This document shows, in pieces, positions 1 to 7,003 of a DNA stretch of 15,060 bases. The notes beneath the pieces are model-generated. The model worked only from the letters and a program-made list of their open reading frames with translations, had not been told where the DNA came from and did no database searches. Source of the DNA: Kiritimatiellia bacterium (GTDB lineage: Bacteria > Verrucomicrobiota > Kiritimatiellia > RFP12 > DVOR01); NCBI GenBank assembly GCA_017457555.1, contig JAFTHG010000256.1, positions 1 to 15,060 on the forward strand, written 5' to 3'. Both the position numbers and the translations under genes were made by a program. How positions within the stretch are numbered: the stretch's first letter is position 1; every line of letters starts with the position of its first letter.

Positions 1-2
1 CT

Positions 3-1055
3 ATGCCGGAGCGCGCCATCGGCAAAGCGATGGGCTTGCGGTTGCAAGCCTTACCACCGCCGCCAGCCGATTTAACCCATGCAATGGAAGAACTGAGTGC
101 GATTTTTGAAGAACGCGCCGTCAAACGTCTGGCAGAACGCCACATTGCACTCCGGGAAACGCGATTACCGCCCGGTTATGACGCAGTGCAGCGAGTGTCA
201 GACCGCTTCCCCGACCTCCCCTCTGCGGCGACCTTTGAGCAATTAGTCGCATGGCTCAAAGCCCATCCGAACGCCTCTTCCCGCGAGATTCTCCACCACC
301 TCGCAACGCTTTGCCGCGATCCGGTGTTGCAAGCGCTTCTCCTGAAAGCCCTGCAACAGGCCAACCTGCAAACAGAACCCGCGCTCCTTCACCGCTTAAC
401 CGAAGCTGAACGCCTCCTGTTTCAGGAACACGGCGCAGAAATCCAGGCAGGATTGAACCTCGCTGACTGGGTAAGGCAGACGGCGGATTGCCCCGAAGCA
501 CTCGCCCCATGGCGGACACTCTACACGTCAGAAGTCCTGGGTTTTACGACGCCACAAGCCTGTTTCCGCAGTCTTTGTGCACAGCGCGGGATGAATCAGC
601 TGGAACAGGCCATCGCCTTTCTGGTGACAGGCTGTGGCATTGATTTGCAAAGTCTTCACCCCTCTCAACATCCTGAAGCCCTGAGACGGATTTTATTGGA
701 CCTGCAAAGTGTTGAAGTCTTGCGAACCGTTCTGGAGCGTTTGACCGCACTGGTCGCACGGTTGCACACGCACTTTGGCGAAACCTCGCAACTCTCCGGC
801 GCGACCCTTACCGAAAATATCCTGGTGCTCACCGAAAAAGCACACGTTTCCGAAGCGGAGATGGCGGCTATCGGAACGGCGTGTGGCTGGAAACGCCTGT
901 CGGTGCAGATTGATTTCAGTCGGGAATGGTTGGCCATAATCCGCAGTTTATCGCCACGACTTTTCGCAGACGAAGCCCATCGCGGACAGTTGATTGACGC
1001 AGCAGAAGCGTGGTTGGAAACGCTGATCATCACAGAAGAGGAGCACGAGCAATGA
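3..1055 (+). CDS. sctW: SctW gatekeeper (YopN-TyeA/MxiC/CopN family), 5' end probably cut by window edge
   Basis: This is the T3SS gatekeeper, a cytoplasmic protein that docks on the export gate and blocks early secretion of effectors until host contact. The visible part has 350 residues and is almost entirely helical. Its first 60 residues (MEELSAIFEERAVKRLAERH near residues 28-47) resemble the coiled region some 60-100 residues into YopN. The secretion signal and chaperone-binding segment are therefore probably upstream of the window, and the ATG at base 3 is unlikely to be the true start. The last 90 residues (LTENILVLTEKAHVSEAEMA onward, with a C-terminal GWKRL...SREWLAIIRSLSPRLF segment) resemble TyeA, so YopN and TyeA functions appear fused in one chain, as in MxiC and CopN. 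The stop overlaps the next start as ATGA. The family is inferred from domain pattern and context and is fairly secure; the start is not. Confidence 0.85.
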   Translation: MPERAIGKAMGLRLQALPPPPADLTHAMEELSAIFEERAVKRLAERHIALRETRLPPGYDAVQRVSDRFPDLPSAATFEQLVAWLKAHPNASSREILHHLATLCRDPVLQALLLKALQQANLQTEPALLHRLTEAERLLFQEHGAEIQAGLNLADWVRQTADCPEALAPWRTLYTSEVLGFTTPQACFRSLCAQRGMNQLEQAIAFLVTGCGIDLQSLHPSQHPEALRRILLDLQSVEVLRTVLERLTALVARLHTHFGETSQLSGATLTENILVLTEKAHVSEAEMAAIGTACGWKRLSVQIDFSREWLAIIRSLSPRLFADEAHRGQLIDAAEAWLETLIITEEEHEQ

Positions 1056-1450
1056 ACATTCCACCATGGATACAAGCATGTGTCGCCGATTTTGGCAAGC
1101 AGTTGGGGTTAGACCCGTGGGAACTTTCAAGCGCCGGCACCGCAGGATTTCTCTTTGAAGATGGCACTGAGATTCAACTTGAAGTCACGTCTGAACGCCT
1201 CTACTTCCTTTTGCTCCGCGCATACGATGGCAGTTTGCAGACATTACAGCAGCTTTTGCAATCAGCCCACCTCGCACGTCAGCACAAAGTCGCAGTCCGA
1301 GCGGCGGTTTTACCACGGCGGAATATGGCGATGTGGGTCAGCTCTTGCGCCCTCCAAGAGGTGACATTGCCGCAATTGGAGGCCCTTTTTCAAGCGGTTT
1401 GGGAAGCATCTGAAGTGACATTGAAGGGTGCTGCGGATGATTTGGCATAA
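1052..1450 (+). CDS. Small T3SS chaperone, SycN-like, between sctW and sctV
   Basis: This is a 132-residue protein with the size and pattern of a class I type III chaperone: an N-terminal amphipathic helix, a strand pair around GFLFEDGTEIQLEV (residues 31-44), a helix of Leu/Gln repeats (about 59-75), further strands, and a C-terminal helix (LPQLEALFQAVWEA). Such chaperones act as dimers in the cytoplasm and wrap the N-terminal part of a secreted partner. I chose the ATG at 1052 because it overlaps the sctW stop (ATGA); the frame is open further upstream, but there it lies inside sctW. Its place right after the gatekeeper matches SycN, which follows tyeA in Yersinia and chaperones YopN, so SctW is the likely client. 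A second chaperone equivalent to YscB is not seen here. Family call is moderate; the exact client is inferred. Confidence 0.75.
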   Translation: MNIPPWIQACVADFGKQLGLDPWELSSAGTAGFLFEDGTEIQLEVTSERLYFLLLRAYDGSLQTLQQLLQSAHLARQHKVAVRAAVLPRRNMAMWVSSCALQEVTLPQLEALFQAVWEASEVTLKGAADDLA

Positions 1451-1462
1451 GGGAGAGAAGAG

Positions 1463-3553
1463 ATGGTGATGCAACATCGACTGATGGCATTTTCTGGAGC
1501 GTTAGGACGTTTTGGCGATTTGGCACTGGCCCTCCTTTTAGTTGCGATTATCGGCCTCCTGATTGTGCCGTTGCCGCCGACCGTGGTGGATTTACTGATT
1601 GCGGTCAATCTGATGATTTCGGTGGTGATGTTGATGCTCTCGCTCTATCTGCCGAGAGCACTCTCCTTCTCCACCTTTCCCTCCATGCTGCTCTTCACCA
1701 CATTGTTCCGTCTGGCATTGAATGTGACAACCACGCGTCTAATCCTCTTGCACGCGGATGCCGGAGAGATTATCCGTACGTTCGGCACCTTTGTGGTGGG
1801 CGGTAACTTTGCAGTCGGTGCAGTAATCTTCCTCATCATCACAGTGGTACAGTTTGTCGTGATTTCCAAAGGTGCCGAACGTGTTTCCGAAGTGGCGGCA
1901 CGCTTTACACTGGATGCGATGCCCGGCAAGCAGATGAGCATTGATGCCGATATGCGTGCCGGTGCCATTAATTTGGAACAGGCCCGTGAACGGCGCGCAG
2001 AACTGACGGCAGAAAGCCAGTTGTACGGCGCAATGGATGGCGCGATGAAGTTTGTAAAGGGCGATGCCATTGCCGGTCTGGTGATTACAGTCATCAATAT
2101 CCTGGGCGGTTTTTGTATTGGCGTCTTTATGAATGGGTGGCCAATTGGTAAAGCGATGCGAATCTTCTCCATCTTAACGATTGGTGATGGTCTGATTTCC
2201 CAAATCCCTGCACTTCTCGTAGCTATCACCTCCGGCATTATTGTGACTCGGGTTGGCGGCGAACAAAATCATCCTTTGGGATGCGAAATCGCCAAACAAT
2301 TTGCCGCACAGCCCAAAGCTATTTTGCTGGGAGCCCTGATTCTGATGGTGGTGGGGTGCATTCCGGGTTTCCCGAAACTGCCACTCTTCGGTTTGGCCGC
2401 AGGGGTGGCAGCGGTAGGTTACGGTTTACTCTTGGCGCAACGTCAGGTCGCTTCGGGCAGTAATCCGTCGGCAGCATCCCCTTATGCCACCACCGCTACG
2501 ACGCCATTGCGTGATGGCGACGCAGAAGTCTTTCGGATGGTGACGCCACTTTTGGTGGATGTGGATGCAACACTGGCAGCAGATTTGAATCGGGATGCAT
2601 TAAATCAGCGCTTCCTTGATGTGCGTCAGGCAATCATCACAGACTTGGGTGTGCCGTTGCCGGGTATTCATCTCAATTTGAATCCCGCCCTGCAGCAGGG
2701 GCATTATCGGATTTTAATCAATGAAGTTCCCGTGGCAGACGGCATCCTTAATCCCGGCAAGAAGATGGTGATCGCGGCAGAAGAAACACTGACCTCCGCC
2801 GGAATCCACGTTGAAGAAGGGGCGACCCTCTCCGAGAATGTGCACTCCTTCTGGATTGAACCGGATGCTGTGCCAACCCTTGATAGTTGTGGGATTGAAG
2901 CCGTGTCAATGCAGGAAGCGCTGATTCTCCATCTGGGGAACATCCTGAAACGCCACGCATATGAATTTCTCTCCCTGCAGGAAACACGGCAACTGTTGGA
3001 TCATCTGGAACTTCATGCCCCGGAACTCGTCCGCGAAGTGCAGCGCATTCTGCCGATTCAGAAACTCACCGAAGTCCTGCAACGTCTGGTTCAGGAAGAT
3101 CTCTGCATCCGCAATCTGAAACAAATCACGCAAACCCTGATTGAATGGGGCCAGAAAGAAAAAGATCCAGTACTGCTCGTGGAATATGTGCGAGGCGCAT
3201 TGTCGCGTTATATCTCCTACAAATTCTCCGGAGGGCAGCGACTGTTGGCGGCGTATTTGCTGGATCCAGCCCTGGAAGAGCAGATCCGTCAGGCCGTGCG
3301 TCAGACATCCGGCGGCAGTTATCTGGCACTGGAACCCGAAACCGTGCGGCGGATTCTACGGCAAATCCGACAAACCGTGGGCGACCTTTCACGTATTGCA
3401 CAGAAACCTGTGGTCGTGGTGCCCGTGGATATCCGGCGTTATTTCCGCAAGATGATTGACAAAGAATTCTATGAACTGCCCGTCCTCTCCTATCAGGAAC
3501 TGGCTCCGGAGATTACCATTCAACCCTTGGGACGGCTGCACGCCACCGCTTGA
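1463..3553 (+). CDS. sctV: SctV export gate protein (YscV/LcrD/InvA, FlhA homologue)
   Basis: SctV is the major export gate subunit, forming a nonameric ring whose cytoplasmic part receives substrates, chaperones and the gatekeeper. At 696 residues it has the normal family length. The N-terminal half holds about eight hydrophobic segments (roughly 18-36, 41-62, 72-93, 113-134, 203-223, 238-262, 286-304, 307-325). The FHIPEP family motifs are clear: RLALNVTTTRLIL near residues 83-95 and FTLDAMPGKQMSIDAD at 149-164. The acidic and charged ERRAEL...ESQLYGAMDGAMKFVKGDAIAG segment follows, as in FlhA and LcrD. Residues from about 350 form the soluble domain. The ATG at 1463 has a GGGAG seven bases upstream; ATG 1469 is a less likely alternative. 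No yscX or yscY precedes it, unlike the Yersinia order. An 84-base gap separates it from sctD. Confidence 0.97.
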   Translation: MVMQHRLMAFSGALGRFGDLALALLLVAIIGLLIVPLPPTVVDLLIAVNLMISVVMLMLSLYLPRALSFSTFPSMLLFTTLFRLALNVTTTRLILLHADAGEIIRTFGTFVVGGNFAVGAVIFLIITVVQFVVISKGAERVSEVAARFTLDAMPGKQMSIDADMRAGAINLEQARERRAELTAESQLYGAMDGAMKFVKGDAIAGLVITVINILGGFCIGVFMNGWPIGKAMRIFSILTIGDGLISQIPALLVAITSGIIVTRVGGEQNHPLGCEIAKQFAAQPKAILLGALILMVVGCIPGFPKLPLFGLAAGVAAVGYGLLLAQRQVASGSNPSAASPYATTATTPLRDGDAEVFRMVTPLLVDVDATLAADLNRDALNQRFLDVRQAIITDLGVPLPGIHLNLNPALQQGHYRILINEVPVADGILNPGKKMVIAAEETLTSAGIHVEEGATLSENVHSFWIEPDAVPTLDSCGIEAVSMQEALILHLGNILKRHAYEFLSLQETRQLLDHLELHAPELVREVQRILPIQKLTEVLQRLVQEDLCIRNLKQITQTLIEWGQKEKDPVLLVEYVRGALSRYISYKFSGGQRLLAAYLLDPALEEQIRQAVRQTSGGSYLALEPETVRRILRQIRQTVGDLSRIAQKPVVVVPVDIRRYFRKMIDKEFYELPVLSYQELAPEITIQPLGRLHATA

Positions 3554-3637
3554 GCTTCAAAAAAGCGCAACAAGTGAAACTTTTTGCTGCAACACTCCGT
3601 TTGTATGCTCAGCGAACCGTAAAGTGAGGATCGTTGA
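3554..3637. other. sctV-sctD spacer with imperfect inverted repeat; possible weak internal promoter
   Basis: This is the largest gap inside the cluster. It is richer in A and T than its flanks and holds CAAAAAAG at 3558-3565 facing CTTTTTG at 3580-3586, an imperfect inverted repeat with one bulged A. It does not look like an intrinsic terminator, because no T run follows a GC stem. A TATGCT at 3604-3609 lies 17 bases after TTTTTG at 3581-3586. That spacing suits a sigma-70 promoter, but the -35 box matches the consensus poorly. GTGAGG around 3624-3629 serves as the sctD ribosome binding site. An internal promoter here is only a possibility. Confidence 0.25.
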
Positions 3638-4750
3638 ATGAAGTGGGTTTTCAAAGTTCTTCAAGGACAACATAAGGGCGCCGAACTGGCTCTTCCGGAG
3701 GGAAGTTCCTTTACCGCTGGCCGTGCTTCGTCATGCGATCTGGTGCTTATGGATGCCACATTGGCCGCCGAAGCCTTTGAATTACACTGCTCCAACACCG
3801 AAATCCGGCTCACCGCACGGATGGAAGGCATCCGGATTGATGGCGTCCCGGTACCTCAAAGTGAAACCAAATCCGTTCCCCTCTACACCGTTGTCGCCGT
3901 GGGCATGACACGGTTTTGCTTGGGTGAAGCCGGAAAAGCGTGGCCAGCAAGCCCTGATCGGCTGTTGGACGAACTGGAACGCACCGCAATACGCCATCGG
4001 ATTGGCCGGCAGTGGCGCCAAGCTCTTCTCGTGGGTATCACCCTTGTGGGTCTGGGAGGTGCTCTTTTAGGGTTATGCCGATGGGCCGCACGTGACGCCA
4101 TTGCCGCTCCGATTCAGACGTTGCCCCCACCCGAAACGATGACTGCCGAAACGATAGCCGAACGCTTTGGCTTGACCTTGGAGCAACAGGGAGAACGCAT
4201 TTGCCTGAATGGTAACGTTGCTGATTCTGCAACTCGTGAACACATTCGCACACTCGTGCGGCAACATCATCCGTCGGCACAGGTGAATGTCACCGATGAC
4301 GCCACCTTACGCCGTTCTATTGAACAACTCTTCACTGCACTGAATGAACCGCATGCACGTGTGGTTGCAGCGACCAACCGATGTGTTTCGGTGGGCGGTT
4401 CGCTTTCCTCTCAGACAGCCTTAAACCGACTCTTTACTGCCATTCGGAACGATTTGCCCTACGTGCGCCATCTGGAAGCAGCGGCAGATCTTCAGATTGA
4501 CACCTGCGTCAGTGCCGTATCGCCAGAGAAATCCTCTCCTGCTGTGCCCGCATCTGCTCCAGTAACCAAACGGAATCCGGTGACATTGCCCGTAGCCGGA
4601 ATTGTACAAGCGCCCTATCCATGTCTGATCCTCAAAGATGGCCAACGTTGCTCCGAGGGTGGTCAGATTGGTCGTTATACCATTTTACGTATCACCCCAG
4701 ACTGTGTGGAAGTGCAACAAGGAGAACATACTTACCAATGGATACCCTAA
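3638..4750 (+). CDS. sctD: SctD inner-membrane ring protein (YscD/PrgH-type), FHA-like N-terminus
   Basis: SctD forms the outer of the two inner-membrane rings. It joins the cytoplasmic sorting platform to the periplasmic rings and the secretin. The 370 residues split as expected. Residues 1-100 form an FHA-like domain (FTAGRASSCDLVL near 25-37 is the FHA-type G-R-x-x-x-C-D pattern). A single membrane span lies near residues 129-147, and a periplasmic part of some 220 residues follows. The periplasmic part starts with a BON-like module (ICLNGNVADSATREHIRTLV) and ends with a compact domain of alternating strands (residues about 323-370). Six cysteines lie in the periplasmic part, an even number that would allow disulfides. 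The start at 3638 follows GTGAGGATCGTTGA. The stop lies beyond the start of the next gene (13-base overlap). The call rests on topology and neighbours more than on sequence identity, since SctD is poorly conserved. Confidence 0.88.
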   Translation: MKWVFKVLQGQHKGAELALPEGSSFTAGRASSCDLVLMDATLAAEAFELHCSNTEIRLTARMEGIRIDGVPVPQSETKSVPLYTVVAVGMTRFCLGEAGKAWPASPDRLLDELERTAIRHRIGRQWRQALLVGITLVGLGGALLGLCRWAARDAIAAPIQTLPPPETMTAETIAERFGLTLEQQGERICLNGNVADSATREHIRTLVRQHHPSAQVNVTDDATLRRSIEQLFTALNEPHARVVAATNRCVSVGGSLSSQTALNRLFTAIRNDLPYVRHLEAAADLQIDTCVSAVSPEKSSPAVPASAPVTKRNPVTLPVAGIVQAPYPCLILKDGQRCSEGGQIGRYTILRITPDCVEVQQGEHTYQWIP

Positions 4751-4995
4751 TCTCACCCAGACAAGTACCCGGTTTACCGCCGGACCTCTTACCTCTGGAA
4801 CGTGAATTGTGTGCAGTAGACGGCAAAGCCGCCCTCACCCATTACGATACCCAACTCATTTTACTGGAGCAACGGCTGCGGACAGCGGTAGCAAAGGGGT
4901 TGCCGCCGTCAGATTATCAACGCTGTTCGGAGCTTCAGGCGTGTTTGATTGTTGCACGAAAACTTTTACGGTTAGCGCAACAACCAATCCATTAA
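4738..4995 (+). CDS. SctE-like small helical protein (YscE-type needle co-chaperone)
   Basis: This is an 85-residue protein that looks like two helices: residues about 17-52 (LPLERELCAVDGKAALTHYD onward) and 57-81 (DYQRCSELQACLIVARKLLR). YscE, PscE and the chlamydial CdsE are of this size and helical-hairpin shape. With SctG they hold the needle monomer in the cytoplasm and stop it polymerising early. The frame is open back to 4621, but the ATG at 4738 has GGAGA at 4721-4725 and overlaps the end of sctD by 13 bases, so it is the best start. The gene sits exactly where yscE sits, between the D and F genes. Sequence conservation in this family is too low to recognise by eye, so the name rests on size, predicted structure and position. 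Confidence 0.7.
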   Translation: MDTLISPRQVPGLPPDLLPLERELCAVDGKAALTHYDTQLILLEQRLRTAVAKGLPPSDYQRCSELQACLIVARKLLRLAQQPIH

Positions 4996-5015
4996 CCCGG
5001 AAAGGAGAAAAAACG

Positions 5016-5315
5016 ATGGCAACAGGATTACCCGCAACAACCGACCCCGTGGCAGATGCTTACCGCATTCCAGATGGCGCCGCAACGTGGTTGCACACCG
5101 ACTCGGTCTACAATGCATTGCTGAATGCCGCACAAGCGATGGAAGAACGCCTCGCAGAATCTCTGGCAACCTATCAGCAGCATCCCGATGTACAGGCCAA
5201 TCTGCAACAGTTGCAGTATGACTTGCAGAGTTGGAATCTGGCACTTTCCACTATGACCAATATCCAGAAGAATATGGGTGACGCGCTTGAAAGTATCGCA
5301 GGAAACTTCCGTTGA
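5016..5315 (+). CDS. sctF: SctF needle subunit (YscF/MxiH family)
   Basis: SctF is the secreted subunit that polymerises into the hollow needle. The product has 99 residues, a little longer than the usual 80-87, with the extra length at the N-terminus. It shows the family's helical hairpin: a helix around residues 32-55 (YNALLNAAQAMEERLAESLA), a short turn with a Pro (QHPDV), and a second helix from about 60 to the end. The C-terminus NIQKNMGDALESIAGNFR resembles the closing segment of other needle proteins, which ends in a short basic tail packed in the needle core. AAAGGAG at 5000-5006 lies ten bases before the ATG at 5016. It is flanked by the E-like and G-like genes, the usual needle-chaperone triad. 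Confidence is high from the C-terminal pattern and the context. Confidence 0.9.
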   Translation: MATGLPATTDPVADAYRIPDGAATWLHTDSVYNALLNAAQAMEERLAESLATYQQHPDVQANLQQLQYDLQSWNLALSTMTNIQKNMGDALESIAGNFR

Positions 5316-5688
5316 GGCGACCTTTGTCTTAGCTCCGGAGGAGGCGCAATTGCTCCTGCGATTGGCCTTTATGGCGATTGGCCGGAAACGCTTTAGTAGT
5401 GCAGATCAAATCTTAACTGCACTGGAGGCCTTTCGCCCCGGAGATGAGGCACTGATTGCAGCGAGAGCCGTGGCAGATATCAGCCGCAAAGCCTTTACAG
5501 ATTGTCGCCACCGTCTGGAAGAAGCACGTTTACATCGTGGCTGTTTACCGCCAATGCTGGCGCTTTTCTATGGCATTGCATTGGGAAAAAGCGGAGAATC
5601 CGAGACTGCACGGCAAATTTGGCAGACAGTGGCACGGCAAACCGAAGCCCTTCCTGCGGCACGTTTCGCACAAGATTTACTGGCCTGA
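5278..5688 (+). CDS. SctG-like TPR co-chaperone of the needle subunit (YscG-type)
   Basis: This is a soluble helical protein with tetratricopeptide-like helix pairs: residues about 23-50 (AQLLLRLAFMAIGRKRFSSA), 55-75, 80-100 and 105-130. YscG and PscG are TPR-like proteins of about 115 residues that clasp the C-terminal helix of the needle subunit, with YscE closing the complex. The longest reading starts at a GTG at 5278, inside the end of sctF, with only a weak AGAAG upstream, and gives 136 residues. A much stronger ribosome binding site, GGAGGAGG at 5337-5344, lies five bases before an in-frame TTG at 5350, which would give 112 residues, close to the family norm. An ATG at 5371 is a third choice. 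Function is inferred from position in the E-F-G triad and from the helix pattern. Confidence 0.75.
   Translation: MTRLKVSQETSVEATFVLAPEEAQLLLRLAFMAIGRKRFSSADQILTALEAFRPGDEALIAARAVADISRKAFTDCRHRLEEARLHRGCLPPMLALFYGIALGKSGESETARQIWQTVARQTEALPAARFAQDLLA
5337..5344 (+). promoter_or_regulatory. Strong Shine-Dalgarno inside the sctG-like reading frame
   Basis: GGAGGAGG, the strongest ribosome binding match around this gene, is placed five bases before an in-frame TTG at 5350. It bears on whether translation starts at GTG 5278 or at TTG 5350. It may also be chance, since it encodes Glu-Glu-Ala in the longer reading. Confidence 0.4.
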
Positions 5689-5764
5689 CACACAATGGCG
5701 TAACATTCGCCATTGCAAAAAGCACCCGCAGGGTGTGTGATCTGTTCAATTCAAGAAGGAGTGT
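5689..5764 (+). other. sctG-sctI spacer with two short hairpins, at the position of yscH in Ysc loci
   Basis: This is a 76-base non-coding gap in an otherwise tightly packed operon. AATGGCG (5694-5700) can pair with CGCCATT (5708-5714) across a 7-base loop. CACCC (5723-5727) can pair with GGGTG (5731-5735) across three bases. An outer CACACA/TGTGTG pairing could enclose both. No T run follows, so this is not a classical intrinsic terminator; an RNA processing or stability element is possible. AAGGAG at 5756-5761 is the ribosome binding site of sctI. No reading frame of note is present, so no yscH-like gene lies here. Confidence 0.45.
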
Positions 5765-6181
5765 ATGACAATGATGGGTACGATTTCAGGGATTGCCGCA
5801 ACGCAACCCATTCTTCCTGCAGGTGAAGGTGTAACTCCTTCGCCCTCGGCACCCGTGGTGGATCCACGAGCAGCCGAACGTTTTGCAGTGTTACTTCAGG
5901 CTTCACCGCCCCCGATGCAAGTATCACCTGACGTGGAAAACTCGGCCATTCCCTTTGCTTCTGCCGTTCAAGCAGGTTGGAATCAGGCATTTGGGGAGAA
6001 TCAAGCCTTGCGACAACGTCTAACCGCACATCTTGAAGCCGGAGCAAAAACACCGCTGTCATTGCGTGAGTTGTCAGCATTGCAGCATGAGGTGACAAAG
6101 ATCACCTTTCAACAGGAAGTTGTGACGGTTTTGGCCAAAAAGGCAACGGATGCTGTATCAACTCTAATTAAAAACAATTAA
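5765..6181 (+). CDS. sctI: SctI inner rod / needle adaptor protein (YscI/PrgJ family)
   Basis: SctI is secreted early and forms the short adaptor between the export gate and the needle. The product has 138 residues. The N-terminal two thirds are low in structure and rich in Pro, Ala and Ser. The conserved part is at the C-terminus (SLRELSALQHEVTKITFQQE, then VVTVLAKKATDAVSTLIKNN), which matches the amphipathic L-Q-x-x-x-x-x-x-T helix and the K-x-x-x-x-x-x-x-L ending of YscI, MxiI and PrgJ. Three Met codons lie near the start (5765, 5771, 5774). AAGGAG at 5756-5761 is only three bases from the first and nine from the second, so 5771 may be the true start. It follows the hairpin-bearing spacer and precedes sctJ by 45 bases, the usual I-J order. 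Confidence 0.87.
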   Translation: MTMMGTISGIAATQPILPAGEGVTPSPSAPVVDPRAAERFAVLLQASPPPMQVSPDVENSAIPFASAVQAGWNQAFGENQALRQRLTAHLEAGAKTPLSLRELSALQHEVTKITFQQEVVTVLAKKATDAVSTLIKNN

Positions 6182-6226
6182 TGAGAAATGGATTACAAGA
6201 GGACGTTGTGATGAAGGAGGTTTACA

Positions 6227-7000
6227 ATGAGAAAACGATGGTATCACGTGGGCTTCCAGATGGGGATTGTCTGGTTTTGTGGCTTAGGTCTGTTAACAGG
6301 CGGTTGCGAAAGTAACAGTGTCCTCTTTGCAGCACTGGAAGAACGCCAGGCAAATGTTGTCCTAGCCACATTGCTGGACGCCGGCATCCCGGCACGAAAG
6401 GAGGCTGCTTCGGAAGAAGCATGGCGCGTGATGATTCCTGAACGGGATTTTGCCACGGCCACACTCTTATTGGAGCAACGCGGACTCCCGGAACGTCAAT
6501 ATCGCGGTGTGGGCGAAGTTTTCCGGAAAACGGGGATGGTGTCCTCCCCCTCCGAGGAGCGAATCCGCTTTATGGATGCCCTGTCACAGGATTTGGCCAA
6601 AACGCTCTCCGGCATTGAAGGCGTTGTGGACGCACGTGTCCACGTAGTACTTCCGGAGAACGATCCCTTTGCAAAACAGACCTTGCCGAGTTCTGCTGCG
6701 GTGGCCATCCGTCATCAATGGGATGCAGATGTGACAGATCTGGTGCCACAAGTGAAAGGTTTGGTCAAACACGCCATTGAGGGATTGGACTACGATAAGA
6801 TTTCTGTCACCCTCTTCAGGGATGCACCGCCACCAATTGTGGAACTGCCTCCTGTACCTCATTCACCGCATGTGCATTTGGGTTTAACGTCACTCCTTAC
6901 GATTCTCGGCACCGCTTTTGGCTGTTGCGTTCTGGGAGGCATCTTTTTGTGGCGACATCTCCGGAAGATTGCGTCGCCTCAACCGAAACATGTGGGGTAA
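6227..7000 (+). CDS. sctJ: SctJ inner-membrane ring lipoprotein (YscJ/PrgK family)
   Basis: SctJ is the lipoprotein that forms the inner ring in the inner membrane and periplasm, nested in the SctD ring. The 257 residues start with a lipoprotein signal: MRKR, a hydrophobic stretch, then LTGGC, so Cys27 would be lipidated. The family's first ring motif follows (LFAALEERQANVVLATLLDAGI, residues 33-54), then the linker and second ring domain (residues 76-200), where LPERQYRGVGEVF, SSPSEERIRF and GVVDARVHVVLPEND are typical. A C-terminal membrane span lies near residues 219-242, with a short basic tail. The ATG at 6227 has a near-perfect AAGGAGG at 6214-6220. Family identity is secure, and the lipobox is the clearest sign in the window of a Gram-negative host. 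Confidence 0.97.
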   Translation: MRKRWYHVGFQMGIVWFCGLGLLTGGCESNSVLFAALEERQANVVLATLLDAGIPARKEAASEEAWRVMIPERDFATATLLLEQRGLPERQYRGVGEVFRKTGMVSSPSEERIRFMDALSQDLAKTLSGIEGVVDARVHVVLPENDPFAKQTLPSSAAVAIRHQWDADVTDLVPQVKGLVKHAIEGLDYDKISVTLFRDAPPPIVELPPVPHSPHVHLGLTSLLTILGTAFGCCVLGGIFLWRHLRKIASPQPKHVG

Positions 7001-7003
7001 CCG

